64,000 nucleotides of DNA from WHSW01 sp963769945 (GTDB lineage: Bacteria > Actinomycetota > Thermoleophilia > Solirubrobacterales > 70-9). The stretch is from NCBI GenBank assembly GCA_963769945.1, contig CAVYOA010000003.1, positions 52,961-116,960 of the forward strand, read 5' to 3'. A program made the position numbers and the translations under genes. The notes below the pieces were generated by a model. The model saw only the letters and a list, made by a program, of their open reading frames with translations, was not told the DNA's origin and made no database searches. Below, in pieces: positions 41,434-49,544 of this stretch (position 1 is the stretch's first letter; every line of letters begins with the position of its first letter).

Positions 41434-42351
41434 CTACAGCCGCGTAGCTAACTCGAGCGTTCGCTCGGCAAGCGTTCGCCGGCCGTAAGCATCGACCATC
41501 AGGGTCGCGCAGGCGAGTGTGGGAATGTGATCTGGAGGCGGGTCGGGATCGCTGGAGTCGACGATCATCGCTGCGATCACCTCGCCATAAAGCGAAGCGA
41601 CGCCGGTGGCGCTGACGGGGCGGCCGGTGGCAGCGATGAACGCCTCGGTCGGTCCCTTGACCGACTTGCCAGCCACCAGCGGGCTGACCGCGACCACGGG
41701 CTTGCCGGATGCGGCGAGGGCCTCACGCATTCCGGCCACGGCGAGGATCGGACCGATCGAGATCACAGGGTTCGAGGGCGCAATCACGATCACGTCGGCT
41801 GCGGCGATCGCGTTCTGTACCTCTAGCGTGACCTGGGCGTGCTCGATTCCCTCGAGCTCGACGCCCGCGACAGCACCCTCGCCGCGATCGACGATGAGGA
41901 ACTGCTGAAGCCCGCGCCAGCCCTGCATGGTCTTGACCCGGGTCGAGACGCGCTCGTCGCACATCGGCAGGACCGTCGCCTCACAGCCCAAAGCGCGGGC
42001 GATCTGAGCTTGCGCCGCCGTCAGTGTGCCGCCCTCGGCCAGGAAGTGGGTGCGGTAGATACAGGTGGCGAGATCGCGATCGGTAAGGCTGAACCAACCC
42101 GGTGCGCCGAGCTGCTCCAGCCGCTCGGCGACGACGAAGCCGTCGTCGCGGATGCCCCAGCCACGGTGCTCGTCGATCTCGTCGGCGAGCCAGTAGGTGC
42201 AGAGGTCGGGATCGGGCGAGACCCGGAGGCCGTGGACGTCGACGTCGTCGGCCGTGTTGGCGATGACGCTGAGCCCGTCGCCGACCACGCCTTGAAACCC
42301 GGCTGCGAGCTTGCCGCCACCGGTTCCTCCCGCTAGCAGCGCGACGTTCAA
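41434..42351 (-). CDS. cofD: 2-phospho-L-lactate transferase
   Basis: A 305-residue enzyme joining the guanylylated intermediate to FO. The N-terminus NVALLAGGTGGGKLAAGFQG, then VIANTADDVDVHGLRVSPD, and IAPSNPVISIGPILAV are conserved CofD/FbiA motifs. The start is TTG at 42351, chosen because it overlaps the npdG stop in TTGA (translational coupling) and begins right at the conserved LLAGGTGGGKL; any longer frame is antisense-like and Arg-rich. Confidence 0.96.
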   Translation of the reverse strand: MNVALLAGGTGGGKLAAGFQGVVGDGLSVIANTADDVDVHGLRVSPDPDLCTYWLADEIDEHRGWGIRDDGFVVAERLEQLGAPGWFSLTDRDLATCIYRTHFLAEGGTLTAAQAQIARALGCEATVLPMCDERVSTRVKTMQGWRGLQQFLIVDRGEGAVAGVELEGIEHAQVTLEVQNAIAAADVIVIAPSNPVISIGPILAVAGMREALAASGKPVVAVSPLVAGKSVKGPTEAFIAATGRPVSATGVASLYGEVIAAMIVDSSDPDPPPDHIPTLACATLMVDAYGRRTLAERTLELATRL

Positions 42352-43046
42352 GCGGCCCAGTGATCGCCGTCGGGCAGATCGGTGATGCGAAGTCCGGCGT
42401 GGGTCTTGTAGCGAGCGTTGATCGAGATCAGCAGTGGCGTCAGCTGCTCGACGATCCGTGCGCTTTCGAGCGCGCCGGCGTTGACCGCTCGCAGCCCTTC
42501 GATCGCCTCGACTAAGCGAGCGACCTTGACCTTGTCTGCCTTGCGGTCGCCGCAAACAAGCACGTCCTCGGCGAGTTCGGTCGCTGTGTCGGCCAGAGCC
42601 GGGGCGCTGACGGTGTGCAGGGCAGCGACCACCGTGACGCCCTCGGGCACCATTTCCTGCGCCTGCTCGGCCGCCGAGCCCTGCCAGACGCCGAGCGTGC
42701 GGGTCGCCTTGCCGCCGACGGCGGCGGCGAGCGGCACGGTGCAGTCGACGAGCAGCTGTCCGGGCTCCAGCACCTCGCGCAGGTTGTTGAGGTTCTCCGA
42801 TTGAGCGCGAAAGGGCACCGTAAGAAAGACGACCGAACCCTGCTTGGCGGCTGCCTCGTTTGCCAGCCCCTCGATCTCGGCGTCGGGCACGAGCTCGGAG
42901 AGCTTTCGCGCGGTCTCAGCCGCTCGCTCCTCACTGCGAGAGCCGACGACGACGGCACGGCCTGCGCGAGCCCAGCGCAGCGCGAGCCCATAACCAAGGG
43001 CTCCGGTGCCGCCGATAATCGGGATCGCGTCCGCGCGTGATGCCAT
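42348..43046 (-). CDS. npdG: NADPH-dependent F420 reductase
   Basis: A 232-residue Rossmann protein: IIGGTGALGYGLALRWARAG binds NADP, VVVGSRSEERA supplies the Ser/Arg that selects the 2'-phosphate, and the C-terminal IVEQLTPLLISINARYKTHA matches F420:NADPH oxidoreductase (Fno/NpdG). It reduces F420 with NADPH, supplying F420H2 to enzymes like the LLM-type oxidoreductase at 12.5 kb. ATG 43046 was picked as it begins the fold at once; the 33-residue upstream extension is basic and antisense to the SDR gene. First gene of the F420 unit; promoter shared with the divergent SDR gene. Confidence 0.93.
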   Translation of the reverse strand: MASRADAIPIIGGTGALGYGLALRWARAGRAVVVGSRSEERAAETARKLSELVPDAEIEGLANEAAAKQGSVVFLTVPFRAQSENLNNLREVLEPGQLLVDCTVPLAAAVGGKATRTLGVWQGSAAEQAQEMVPEGVTVVAALHTVSAPALADTATELAEDVLVCGDRKADKVKVARLVEAIEGLRAVNAGALESARIVEQLTPLLISINARYKTHAGLRITDLPDGDHWAA

Positions 43047-43056
43047 CGCGCCGCGC

Positions 43057-43066
43057 ACAATAGTCT
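43057..43066. promoter_or_regulatory. Overlapping divergent -10 elements between npdG and SDR gene
   Basis: TAGTCT (43061-43066, plus strand, 9 nt before the SDR ATG) and TATTGT (43062-43057, minus strand, 10 nt before the npdG ATG) share two bases. The whole spacer is 29 bp, too short for separate promoters with usual leaders, so a symmetric bidirectional -10 is likely. Confidence 0.45.
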
Positions 43067-43075
43067 TCCGCCGCG

Positions 43076-43810
43076 ATGAGGCTCGAAGGTCGAAAGGCCC
43101 TCGTAACGGGTGGGGCGAGCGGGATTGGCGCGGCGATCGCCGCACGGCTCGCCGCAGAGGGCGCAGCGGTCGTGATCGGCGACATCAATACAGAGGGTGC
43201 GGACGCAGTTGCGGCTGAGATCGGCGCCGAGTCGGCGCACCTGGATGTCACCGAGCCGCAGTCCTCGCTCGATCTCGTTGCCGAGCATGGGCCGTTCGCG
43301 ATCCTGGTCAACAACGCCGGCACCGATGAGTTCGGCTTTTTCACCGATACCGATCCGGATCATTGGCAGCGGATCGTCGCGATCAACTTGATTGGTGTCC
43401 TCGCTTGCACACACGCGGTCCTGCCGGGGATGCAGGAGGCCGGGTACGGGCGCATCGTCAACATCGCCTCCGAGGCCGGTCGCATCGGCTCCAAGGGCTC
43501 TGCGGTCTATTCGGCGGCGAAGGGTGGGGTGATCGCGTTCACCAAGGTTGTCGCTCGCGAGGGCGCCCGGTTCAACGTCACCGCCAACTCGGTCGCGCCC
43601 GGCCCGATCGAAACGCCGTTGCTGATGCGGGCGCTTGAGTTCGGCGAGATCGGCACGAAGATCGTCGAGAACATGAAGGCGGGCACCCAGCTTCGCCGCC
43701 TGGGCCAGCCCGATGAGGTCGCCGCCGCGGTCGCCTTCCTTTGTTCTGACGATTCTTCCTATGTCACCGGTGAGACACTCGGGGTCTCCGGCGGCATGGG
43801 CATGTGCTGA
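43076..43810 (+). CDS. Short-chain dehydrogenase/reductase (FabG/BadH-like)
   Basis: A 244-residue SDR: cofactor loop VTGGASGIGAAIAARLAAEG, NNAGTDEFGFF, catalytic Ser near IVNIASEAGRIGS, YSAAKGGVIAFTK (Tyr and Lys), and the ending VTGETLGVSGGMGMC. The acidic GDIN after beta-strand 2 suggests NAD rather than NADP. BadH- and 2-hydroxycyclohexane-carboxyl-CoA-like SDRs have this look; a 3-hydroxyacyl-CoA or 3-oxoacyl reductase role (including acetoacetyl-CoA reduction for the EMC pathway) is possible. Starts 29 bp from npdG. Confidence 0.88.
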   Translation: MRLEGRKALVTGGASGIGAAIAARLAAEGAAVVIGDINTEGADAVAAEIGAESAHLDVTEPQSSLDLVAEHGPFAILVNNAGTDEFGFFTDTDPDHWQRIVAINLIGVLACTHAVLPGMQEAGYGRIVNIASEAGRIGSKGSAVYSAAKGGVIAFTKVVAREGARFNVTANSVAPGPIETPLLMRALEFGEIGTKIVENMKAGTQLRRLGQPDEVAAAVAFLCSDDSSYVTGETLGVSGGMGMC

Positions 43811-43838
43811 GCGCCGTCAAGTCGAAGTGCGCGCTCGA

Positions 43839-43878
43839 TTGATGACTTTGCGGCCCCGCAGCCCCAATAACTCATCAA
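43839..43878. terminator. Hairpin between SDR gene and HMG-CoA lyase gene
   Basis: TTGATGA (43839-43845) pairs exactly with 43872-43878, enclosing a second TGCGG/CCGCA stem (43849-43860). It lies in the 100-bp gap and precedes the -10-like TAGCCT of the lyase gene (43898-43903). Probably ends the SDR transcript. Confidence 0.4.
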
Positions 43879-43910
43879 GCTGCACGGCCTAGCGGGCTAG
43901 CCTCCCAGCC

Positions 43911-44837
43911 ATGAGCGAGTACCCAGCCGCCGTCCGTCTCCGCGAGGTTGGCCCTCGCGACGGATTTCAAAACGAGCCCGAGGTGATCGCCACCGCCGAC
44001 AAGGTTCGCCTCATCGACATGCTCGGCGAAGCCGGCTTCAAGCGCATCGAGCTCACCTCATTCGTTCGCCCCGACGTGATCGCGCAGCTCGCCGACGCCG
44101 AGCAGGTGCTCGGCGGCTACGACAGGCGCGACGGGGTCGCCTACTCGGTCCTGATTCCAAACGAGCGCGGCCTCGACCGCGCGCTCACTCTGCGTGACCG
44201 CTTCGACGAGGTCAACCTCTTCCTCTCGGCCTCCGAGACCCACAACGCCAAGAACGTCAATCGCACGGTCGCCGAGTCGCTGCAAGCGATCGAGCGAGTG
44301 ATCGAGCGCGCGCTCGCCGAGGGGCTGCGCTGCGAGGGCGTGATCTCAACCAGCTTCGGTTGTCCCTATGAGGGCGAGGTGGCGGCCGAGCGCGTGCTCG
44401 AGATCGCCGAGCGCCTCGCGGTAGCCGGGTGCGAGGAGATTGCTTTTGGCGACACGACGGGGATGGCGAACCCGCGCCAGGTGGAGGAGTTCTTCACGCG
44501 TGCGTTCGCAGAGCCGTCATTGCAGGATGTCGAGCTCACCGCCCACTTCCACAACACCCGTGGTCAGGGGCTGGCCAATGTCCTCGCAGCGCTCGGCACC
44601 GGCATCGACTCCTTCGAGTCGGCGTTCGGCGAGCTCGGAGGCTGTCCCGTGCCTGCAGGCGCCACCGGCAATATCGCCAGCGAAGATCTCGTTTCGATGC
44701 TGGAGGAGATGGGGCTCGAAACCGGCGTTGACCTGCCTAAGCTGATCGCGGCCTCGGGCGCCGCCCAGCAGCTGCTCGGACGCCCCCTCGGCGCCCACGT
44801 CTTGACGGCCGGGCCGGTCGAGTGGGCTCAGCCCTAA
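43911..44837 (+). CDS. mvaB: Hydroxymethylglutaryl-CoA lyase
   Basis: A 308-residue DRE-TIM enzyme cleaving HMG-CoA to acetoacetate and acetyl-CoA, last step of leucine breakdown. VRLREVGPRDGFQNEPEVI is the N-terminal catalytic motif, FGDTTGMANPRQVEEFF and HFHNTRGQGLANVLAAL the metal-binding segments, and GELGGCPVPAGATGNIASED the catalytic Cys loop (GGCP) of HMGL. The acetoacetate could be activated by the synthetase at 56.5 kb. TAGCCT at 43898-43903 ends 7 nt before the ATG. Confidence 0.95.
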   Translation: MSEYPAAVRLREVGPRDGFQNEPEVIATADKVRLIDMLGEAGFKRIELTSFVRPDVIAQLADAEQVLGGYDRRDGVAYSVLIPNERGLDRALTLRDRFDEVNLFLSASETHNAKNVNRTVAESLQAIERVIERALAEGLRCEGVISTSFGCPYEGEVAAERVLEIAERLAVAGCEEIAFGDTTGMANPRQVEEFFTRAFAEPSLQDVELTAHFHNTRGQGLANVLAALGTGIDSFESAFGELGGCPVPAGATGNIASEDLVSMLEEMGLETGVDLPKLIAASGAAQQLLGRPLGAHVLTAGPVEWAQP

Positions 44838-44855
44838 GCCTCCGCAGCCAGGGCC

Positions 44856-46866
44856 TCAGTGACTTTGCAGGTGCGCGGCGGTTGCGAAATCGGCGCGGCT
44901 TCGCTTGGTCACGTTCTCGCAGTTCTTCGCCGCTCGGTCCTTGCGGGCGTTGATCACCGCGGCGTCGTTGCCGGGGCCACAATTGACCCGATCGCGGCCG
45001 CCGCGCCCGGCGCTGATCGTGTCGTCGCCCTTTCCGCCCTTGGCGATGTCCTTGCCGCGGCCCGGGCGTAGCTCGTCGTCGCCGTCGCCACCGTCGAGGC
45101 GATCCTTGCCGCTGCCGCCACGCAGGCAGTCGTCGCCGTCGCCGCCCTTGATCTTGTCGCGCCCGCCCTTACCCGAGATGCGCTCGGACGCGGGGCCTCC
45201 CTTGATCTTGTCGCCCTTCTTCGTGCCCTTGACGAAGGTCGTGCACGGCTTGCCGCCACCAGTGGGCCCAGGACCGGCTCCGGGGGCAGGGGCCTTGCAC
45301 TTGTTGCCGGTGTCTTGCGCGCTGACGATCAGGCACTCCTGCGTCTGCGGGTTGAGGTGATCGAGCGTGCGAGCGCTCGCCACCCTCGTCGCCGGCGTGC
45401 CCGTGAGCCCGAAGATGTCGACGCCGCGGTTGATGTCGTTGGCGAACAGGTTGCCGTTGTAGAAGTAGCTCGACCAGGTGTCTGACTTCGGGTTGGCCGC
45501 GGTCGCGCCGGGGTTGACGTCACCGCCTGCCGCGTCGTAGAACGCGATCTCTCGGATGTCGTCGGGGTCGGTGAAGTTGAGCACTGAGGTCCCGGCTTCG
45601 TAGTAGGCCGAGGTCAGCAGGTAACGGTCGGTAACAGGGATCACGTTGTAGTTGTGGGCAGTGCAGATCGTTGCTCCCTCGGTGAGCTGCTGGCGGGCTT
45701 GCGTGTAGCTGCCGGCCTCCTGGGTATTCGGGGGCGCCGAACCGCCGAGAGTCGTGCGTTCGTAGAACCAGGTGGAGCCGGTGCCGCCGAGATTGGTGGC
45801 CGCGTTGACACAGGCGTGTGTGATCGCGGCGCCGCCCTCCTCGTCGCCGAAGATGACGTACTTGCCGTCCCAGCTGAAGGTCGCCGAGTGGAAGTAGTTG
45901 ATCTGCTCGTTGAAGATTCGTGCCGCCGTTCTGAGTGTCCGGATTGGCCGGGTCGGTGATGTCCCAGATCTGTCCCTCGCCCTGGCAGGCGGCGGCGGCG
46001 AGCCCGAGCTCGATGAAGACGCCGATGTCGTGACAGCCTTGAGACTCCTGGCCGGGGAAGCCGAACGTGGCCGGATGCAGCGGCACCTCCTTGAGCACGC
46101 TGGCGCTGGCCGGGTCGCTGAAGGGGACCTCGACAATCGAGATCTTGTTGTGGGTCAACGACCCGTCGGCGTTGGTGGGCCCGCAGCGCCCTGCGTCGAG
46201 CGCTGCCGCCAGCGGATAGGAGGAGACATAGATGAAGACCCGGTCTGGGTTCTCGGCGTCAAGTGCGAATTTGCGGCTGGCGCCGCTGCCGCTCGTCTGG
46301 CGCACAGGAACCACGGTATGAGTGTGCGAGCCGCAATCCGTTGAAACGGCCTTGAGATAGGTCGGGGCCCGGGGGTTGGTGACATCGAAGATCCTGATGC
46401 CCTCGAAGCCGAATGTCTCGCCGGAGCCCGACAATGGCGCCACCGGGGGCTTGGGATTGGGCTGGGTGTCGTCAACGCAGTCGTCATCGGGCCGGTCGGA
46501 GTCGACGGACGCAAACAGCAGCCGCTGGCGCTCATATGCGGGCCCGGCGTCCCAGACACCGAGGTCGTTTTGAACGCTGATGCATGGGAAATCGACCAGC
46601 GTCTCGGGCGCGCTGCGATTGGAGACGTCGATGATCTTGAAGCCGTCGTAGTTGCCGGCATAGACCTCGCTCCCCCAGAAGGCGAGATCTGAGTTCGTCG
46701 GTGTGCTCTCGGCTGCTGACGGCGTCGGGGCGACGTTGGAGAGGTGGGTGGCATTGAGAGGCGGCACGGCATCGGTCTCCCCGTGACCGGCGAGGGCCGG
46801 CGTCGCGCAGGCCAGTGCGACGATGCTGACAATGCTGACGACACCGAACGTGCGCACGTGGACCAC
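44856..46866 (-). pseudogene. Exported LVIVD-type beta-propeller protein with RTX-like C-terminus, one-base frameshift
   Basis: Removing one base near 45927 joins two frames into a protein of about 669 residues. It has a signal peptide (VVSIVSIVALACATPALAGH), beta-propeller repeats (DGFKIIDVSNRSAPETLVDF; FEGIRIFDVTNPRAPTYLKA; IWDITDPANPDTQN then ARIFNEQINYFHSATFSWDG) and a C-terminal series of Gly/Asp nonapeptide-like repeats (GKGGRDKIKGGDGDDCLRGG; GKDRLDGGDGDDELRPGRGK) like calcium-binding RTX repeats. Surface or secreted location is expected. GTG 46866 or 46857 may start it; a Shine-Dalgarno GAAAGAAGG lies upstream and TACATT at 46901-46896 is a possible -10. As written the C-terminal part is out of frame, probably an error. 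Confidence 0.78.
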
Positions 46867-46964
46867 CTTCTTTCTCCGTTACCTCCCCCGCCGAAAATGT
46901 ATGCCCTCTCGAACGATGATGCGCCGGTTGGCGCCGCAACGCCGGTGCGCGTAGGGTGCAACCG

Positions 46965-47342
46965 ATGAAGAGCGACGCCTTTCGAGCCGCGGCAGAGGCC
47001 AAGAGCTTCAGCCAGGCCGAAGCGCTCTTTGCCGAGGACGCGACTTTTCGCAGCCCCGTCGTCTTTAAGCCGTACGAGGGGCGTGCCGAGATCATGGTCC
47101 TGCTGGCTGCGGTGGTGCAGGTGTTCGAGGACTTTCACTACCTCGAGCAGGTCGAAGCCGGTGACGTCGCCGTGCTCGTGTTCGAGGCTCGCGTAGGTGA
47201 CAAGCAGCTTCAGGGCGTCGACATCCTGCGCTTCGCCGGCGAGGAGATCGTCGAGCTGACGGTGATGGTGCGGCCAATGAGCGCGATGCACGCGCTTGCC
47301 GAGCGCATGCGCCAGATGCTCGAAGCCGCCGGCGCACCCTAG
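46965..47342 (+). CDS. NTF2-like (SnoaL-like) protein
   Basis: A 125-residue protein: FSQAEALFAEDATFRSPVVF, VQVFEDFHYLEQVEAGDVAV and VFEARVGDKQLQGVDILRFA follow the NTF2-like strand order, with the usual Asp/His cavity residues not clearly placed. ATG 46965 is chosen; TAGGGT at 46952-46957 ends 7 nt before it, so the mRNA is probably leaderless. The next gene starts 1 nt after its stop (GTG at 47344), indicating a two-gene unit. Function unknown. Confidence 0.8.
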   Translation: MKSDAFRAAAEAKSFSQAEALFAEDATFRSPVVFKPYEGRAEIMVLLAAVVQVFEDFHYLEQVEAGDVAVLVFEARVGDKQLQGVDILRFAGEEIVELTVMVRPMSAMHALAERMRQMLEAAGAP

Positions 47343-47343
47343 G

Positions 47344-47889
47344 GTGCCGAGGCCGCAGATCGCCATTCGCGACGCCGTGCCCGGCGACGAGGAGGCGATG
47401 GCGAGGGTCGCGATCGACGCCTGGCGAGTGGGCTTTCGCGGCATCGTCCCACCCGAGGTCGACCCGGTCGAAGCCTGGCGTCCGCAGCGCATCACCGAGC
47501 GTCTGCACGACCCCTCCTATGACGCGCGCTCGATGCTCGTCGCCGAGCTTGGCGACGAGATCGCCGGGCTCGTCGTCTGCGGGCCCAGCCGCGACCATGG
47601 ACGCGTCACCGCCGAGGGCGAAGTGATTGCCCTTTATGTCCACTCGGACCATTGGCGCCGGGGTGTCGGCCGTGCGCTCGTCGGCGCTGCGGTCGCCGCG
47701 CTGATCGCGGCCGGACACGAGGAGGCGATCGTTTGGACCCTTGCCCAGAGCCCGCGCAACATCGCCTTCTATGAGTCGCTGGGCTTTTCACTCGACGGCG
47801 GCTCGCAACGCCGCCCGGCGTTTGCGTCGACGCCCGAGGTGCGGCTGCGCGGCCGCCTGTCGAGCCTGCAAGCTGGCATCGGCCTGTAG
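47344..47889 (+). CDS. GNAT family N-acetyltransferase
   Basis: A 181-residue protein: IRDAVPGDEEAMARVAIDAW at the start, EVIALYVHSDHWRRGVGRAL (acetyl-CoA loop RRGVGRAL) and PRNIAFYESLGFSLDGG near the end are GNAT hallmarks. The GTG at 47344 overlaps the preceding stop region; the longer frame upstream repeats the end of the NTF2-like gene in another frame. The C-terminal ~30 residues are less conserved. Substrate unknown. Confidence 0.85.
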   Translation: MPRPQIAIRDAVPGDEEAMARVAIDAWRVGFRGIVPPEVDPVEAWRPQRITERLHDPSYDARSMLVAELGDEIAGLVVCGPSRDHGRVTAEGEVIALYVHSDHWRRGVGRALVGAAVAALIAAGHEEAIVWTLAQSPRNIAFYESLGFSLDGGSQRRPAFASTPEVRLRGRLSSLQAGIGL

Positions 47890-47929
47890 GCTCGGCGACC
47901 GCCAAATCGACTGGAGGACGAAACGCAAA

Positions 47930-48814
47930 ATGGAGATCGCCAAGGTAGGAGTTGCCGGCTGCGGGCTGATGGGTCATGGAATCGCCCAGATCTGCGCCCA
48001 GGCGGGCTGGGATGTCGTCGTTTGCGAAGCCGATCAAGGGGCGCTCGATCGCGGTCTGGCGAAGATCGAGAAGCAGCTCGCCCGCGCCGTCGAGAAAGGC
48101 AAGCTTGAGCAGTCGGGAGCCGACGAGGTGCGCGCGCGCCTGCGCGCCTCACTCGATTACGGCGACTTCGCCGACTGCGACCTCGTGATCGAGGCGATCA
48201 CCGAGAACCTCGAGGCCAAGCTTGATCTATGGCGCGAGCTCGACGGCGTCGTCAAGCCCGAGGCCTACTTCGCGACCAACACCTCCTCGCTTGCCGTCGC
48301 CGATCAGGCGGCGGTAACGGGCCGCGCCGACAAGTTTCTCGGCCTGCACTTCTTCAACCCGGCGCAGGTCATGCCGCTGCTCGAGGTCGTCAAGGCCGCG
48401 GAAACCAGCGATGAGGCGTATGAGCTCGGATTCTCGCTCGGAGAGAAGCTCGGCAAGACCACCGTCGCCGCGGGCGACAATCGCGGCTTCATCGTCAATC
48501 GGCTGCTGGTTCCGTACATGCTCGACGCGATCCGTGCTCACGAGCAGGGTGTCGGCTCGGTTGCCGACATCGATACGGCGATGAAGGCCGGCGCCAGTCA
48601 CCCGATGGGCCCGCTGACGCTCGCCGACTTCGTCGGACTCGACACCCTGGCGTCGATCGCCGACGTCATGGTCGACGCCTATGGCGAGGATCGCTTCGCC
48701 CAGCCCGAGACACTGCGCAAGCTGGTCGAAGCGGGGAACTTCGGGCGCAAGTCGGGCCGCGGCTTCTACGACTACTCGGGCGACAGCCCCGTCCCAGCGG
48801 ACCCGCTCGTCTGA
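47930..48814 (+). CDS. 3-hydroxyacyl-CoA (3-hydroxybutyryl-CoA) dehydrogenase
   Basis: A 294-residue NAD(P)-dependent dehydrogenase. The Rossmann loop is VGVAGCGLMGHGIAQICAQA, the catalytic His lies in LGLHFFNPAQVMPLLEVV (H-F-F-N-P), and DNRGFIVNRLLVPYMLDAIR and MKAGASHPMGPLTLADFVGL complete the Hbd/PaaH family. It interconverts acetoacetyl-CoA and (S)-3-hydroxybutyryl-CoA, feeding crotonyl-CoA into the EMC pathway or beta-oxidation. GGAGGA lies 11 nt before the ATG. First of three co-oriented genes (with DivIVA-like and carboxyltransferase). Confidence 0.94.
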   Translation: MEIAKVGVAGCGLMGHGIAQICAQAGWDVVVCEADQGALDRGLAKIEKQLARAVEKGKLEQSGADEVRARLRASLDYGDFADCDLVIEAITENLEAKLDLWRELDGVVKPEAYFATNTSSLAVADQAAVTGRADKFLGLHFFNPAQVMPLLEVVKAAETSDEAYELGFSLGEKLGKTTVAAGDNRGFIVNRLLVPYMLDAIRAHEQGVGSVADIDTAMKAGASHPMGPLTLADFVGLDTLASIADVMVDAYGEDRFAQPETLRKLVEAGNFGRKSGRGFYDYSGDSPVPADPLV

Positions 48815-48848
48815 GCCCGCACGGACGCTATCTCGCTACGCTCGCGAC

Positions 48849-49541
48849 GTGGATCACTACTCCGTCGGGCAGATCAGACAGACGAAGTTCTCGCCCGCCC
48901 TGCGCGGCTACGACAAGCAGGAGGTAGACCGCTTTCTCGCCGAGCTGGCCGATTGGCTGGAGACCGGCGGGGAGGACGAGTCGCGGTCCGACGTCGTCCA
49001 CGCCGAGCTCGAGCGCATCGGTGAGGAGACCGCAGCGATCCTCACGGCTGCGCACGAGGCTGCCGAGGCGATGCGTAAGAATGCCGAGCGCGAGACGCGA
49101 AAGCGCCTGGTCGAGGCGAACTTACGCGTCGAGTCGATCCAGTCAGAGGTCGACGGCGACCTCGCTAGCGCCCGTCAGGAGGCAGATGCCTACACGCGCA
49201 AGACCAAAGCCTCCGCTGATGCCTACGACAAAGACACACGCGAGCAGTCCGACGACTACGCGGCCACCACCCGCGCCGAAGCGGACGCCGAGGCAAAGGC
49301 GATCGTCGAGCGCGCCAGGGCCGAGGCGAGCAAGGTGGTCGAGGCGGCCGCGCGCAAGCGCAAGGACATCGAGTCGATGATCTCCGACCTCGAGCAGCGC
49401 CGAAGCACGGTTCTCTCCGAGCTCGAGAGCCTCGCCAGTGGGATCACGGGCGCCGCTACCCAGCACCGCCCCTCGAAGCAAGAGGCGCCCACGGAAAACG
49501 ATCGAACCGCGCAAGCTCCTGCGGCCCAGCGCCAGAGCTGA
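48849..49541 (+). CDS. DivIVA-domain coiled-coil protein
   Basis: A 230-residue protein. The N-terminal segment IRQTKFSPALRGYDKQEVDR (then FLAELADWLE) is the DivIVA membrane-curvature/oligomerisation motif; residues about 50-200 are coiled coil (EEAERE-type heptads, e.g. RARAEASKVVEAAARKRKDI) and the tail is disordered. DivIVA/Wag31 proteins mark poles and septa in actinobacteria; this one is shorter than typical Wag31 and lacks the long second coil. GTG 48849 has TACGCT at 48837-48842 exactly 6 nt upstream. Sits between a CoA dehydrogenase and, 3 nt later, a carboxyltransferase gene. Confidence 0.88.
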   Translation: MDHYSVGQIRQTKFSPALRGYDKQEVDRFLAELADWLETGGEDESRSDVVHAELERIGEETAAILTAAHEAAEAMRKNAERETRKRLVEANLRVESIQSEVDGDLASARQEADAYTRKTKASADAYDKDTREQSDDYAATTRAEADAEAKAIVERARAEASKVVEAAARKRKDIESMISDLEQRRSTVLSELESLASGITGAATQHRPSKQEAPTENDRTAQAPAAQRQS

Positions 49542-49544
49542 TCG

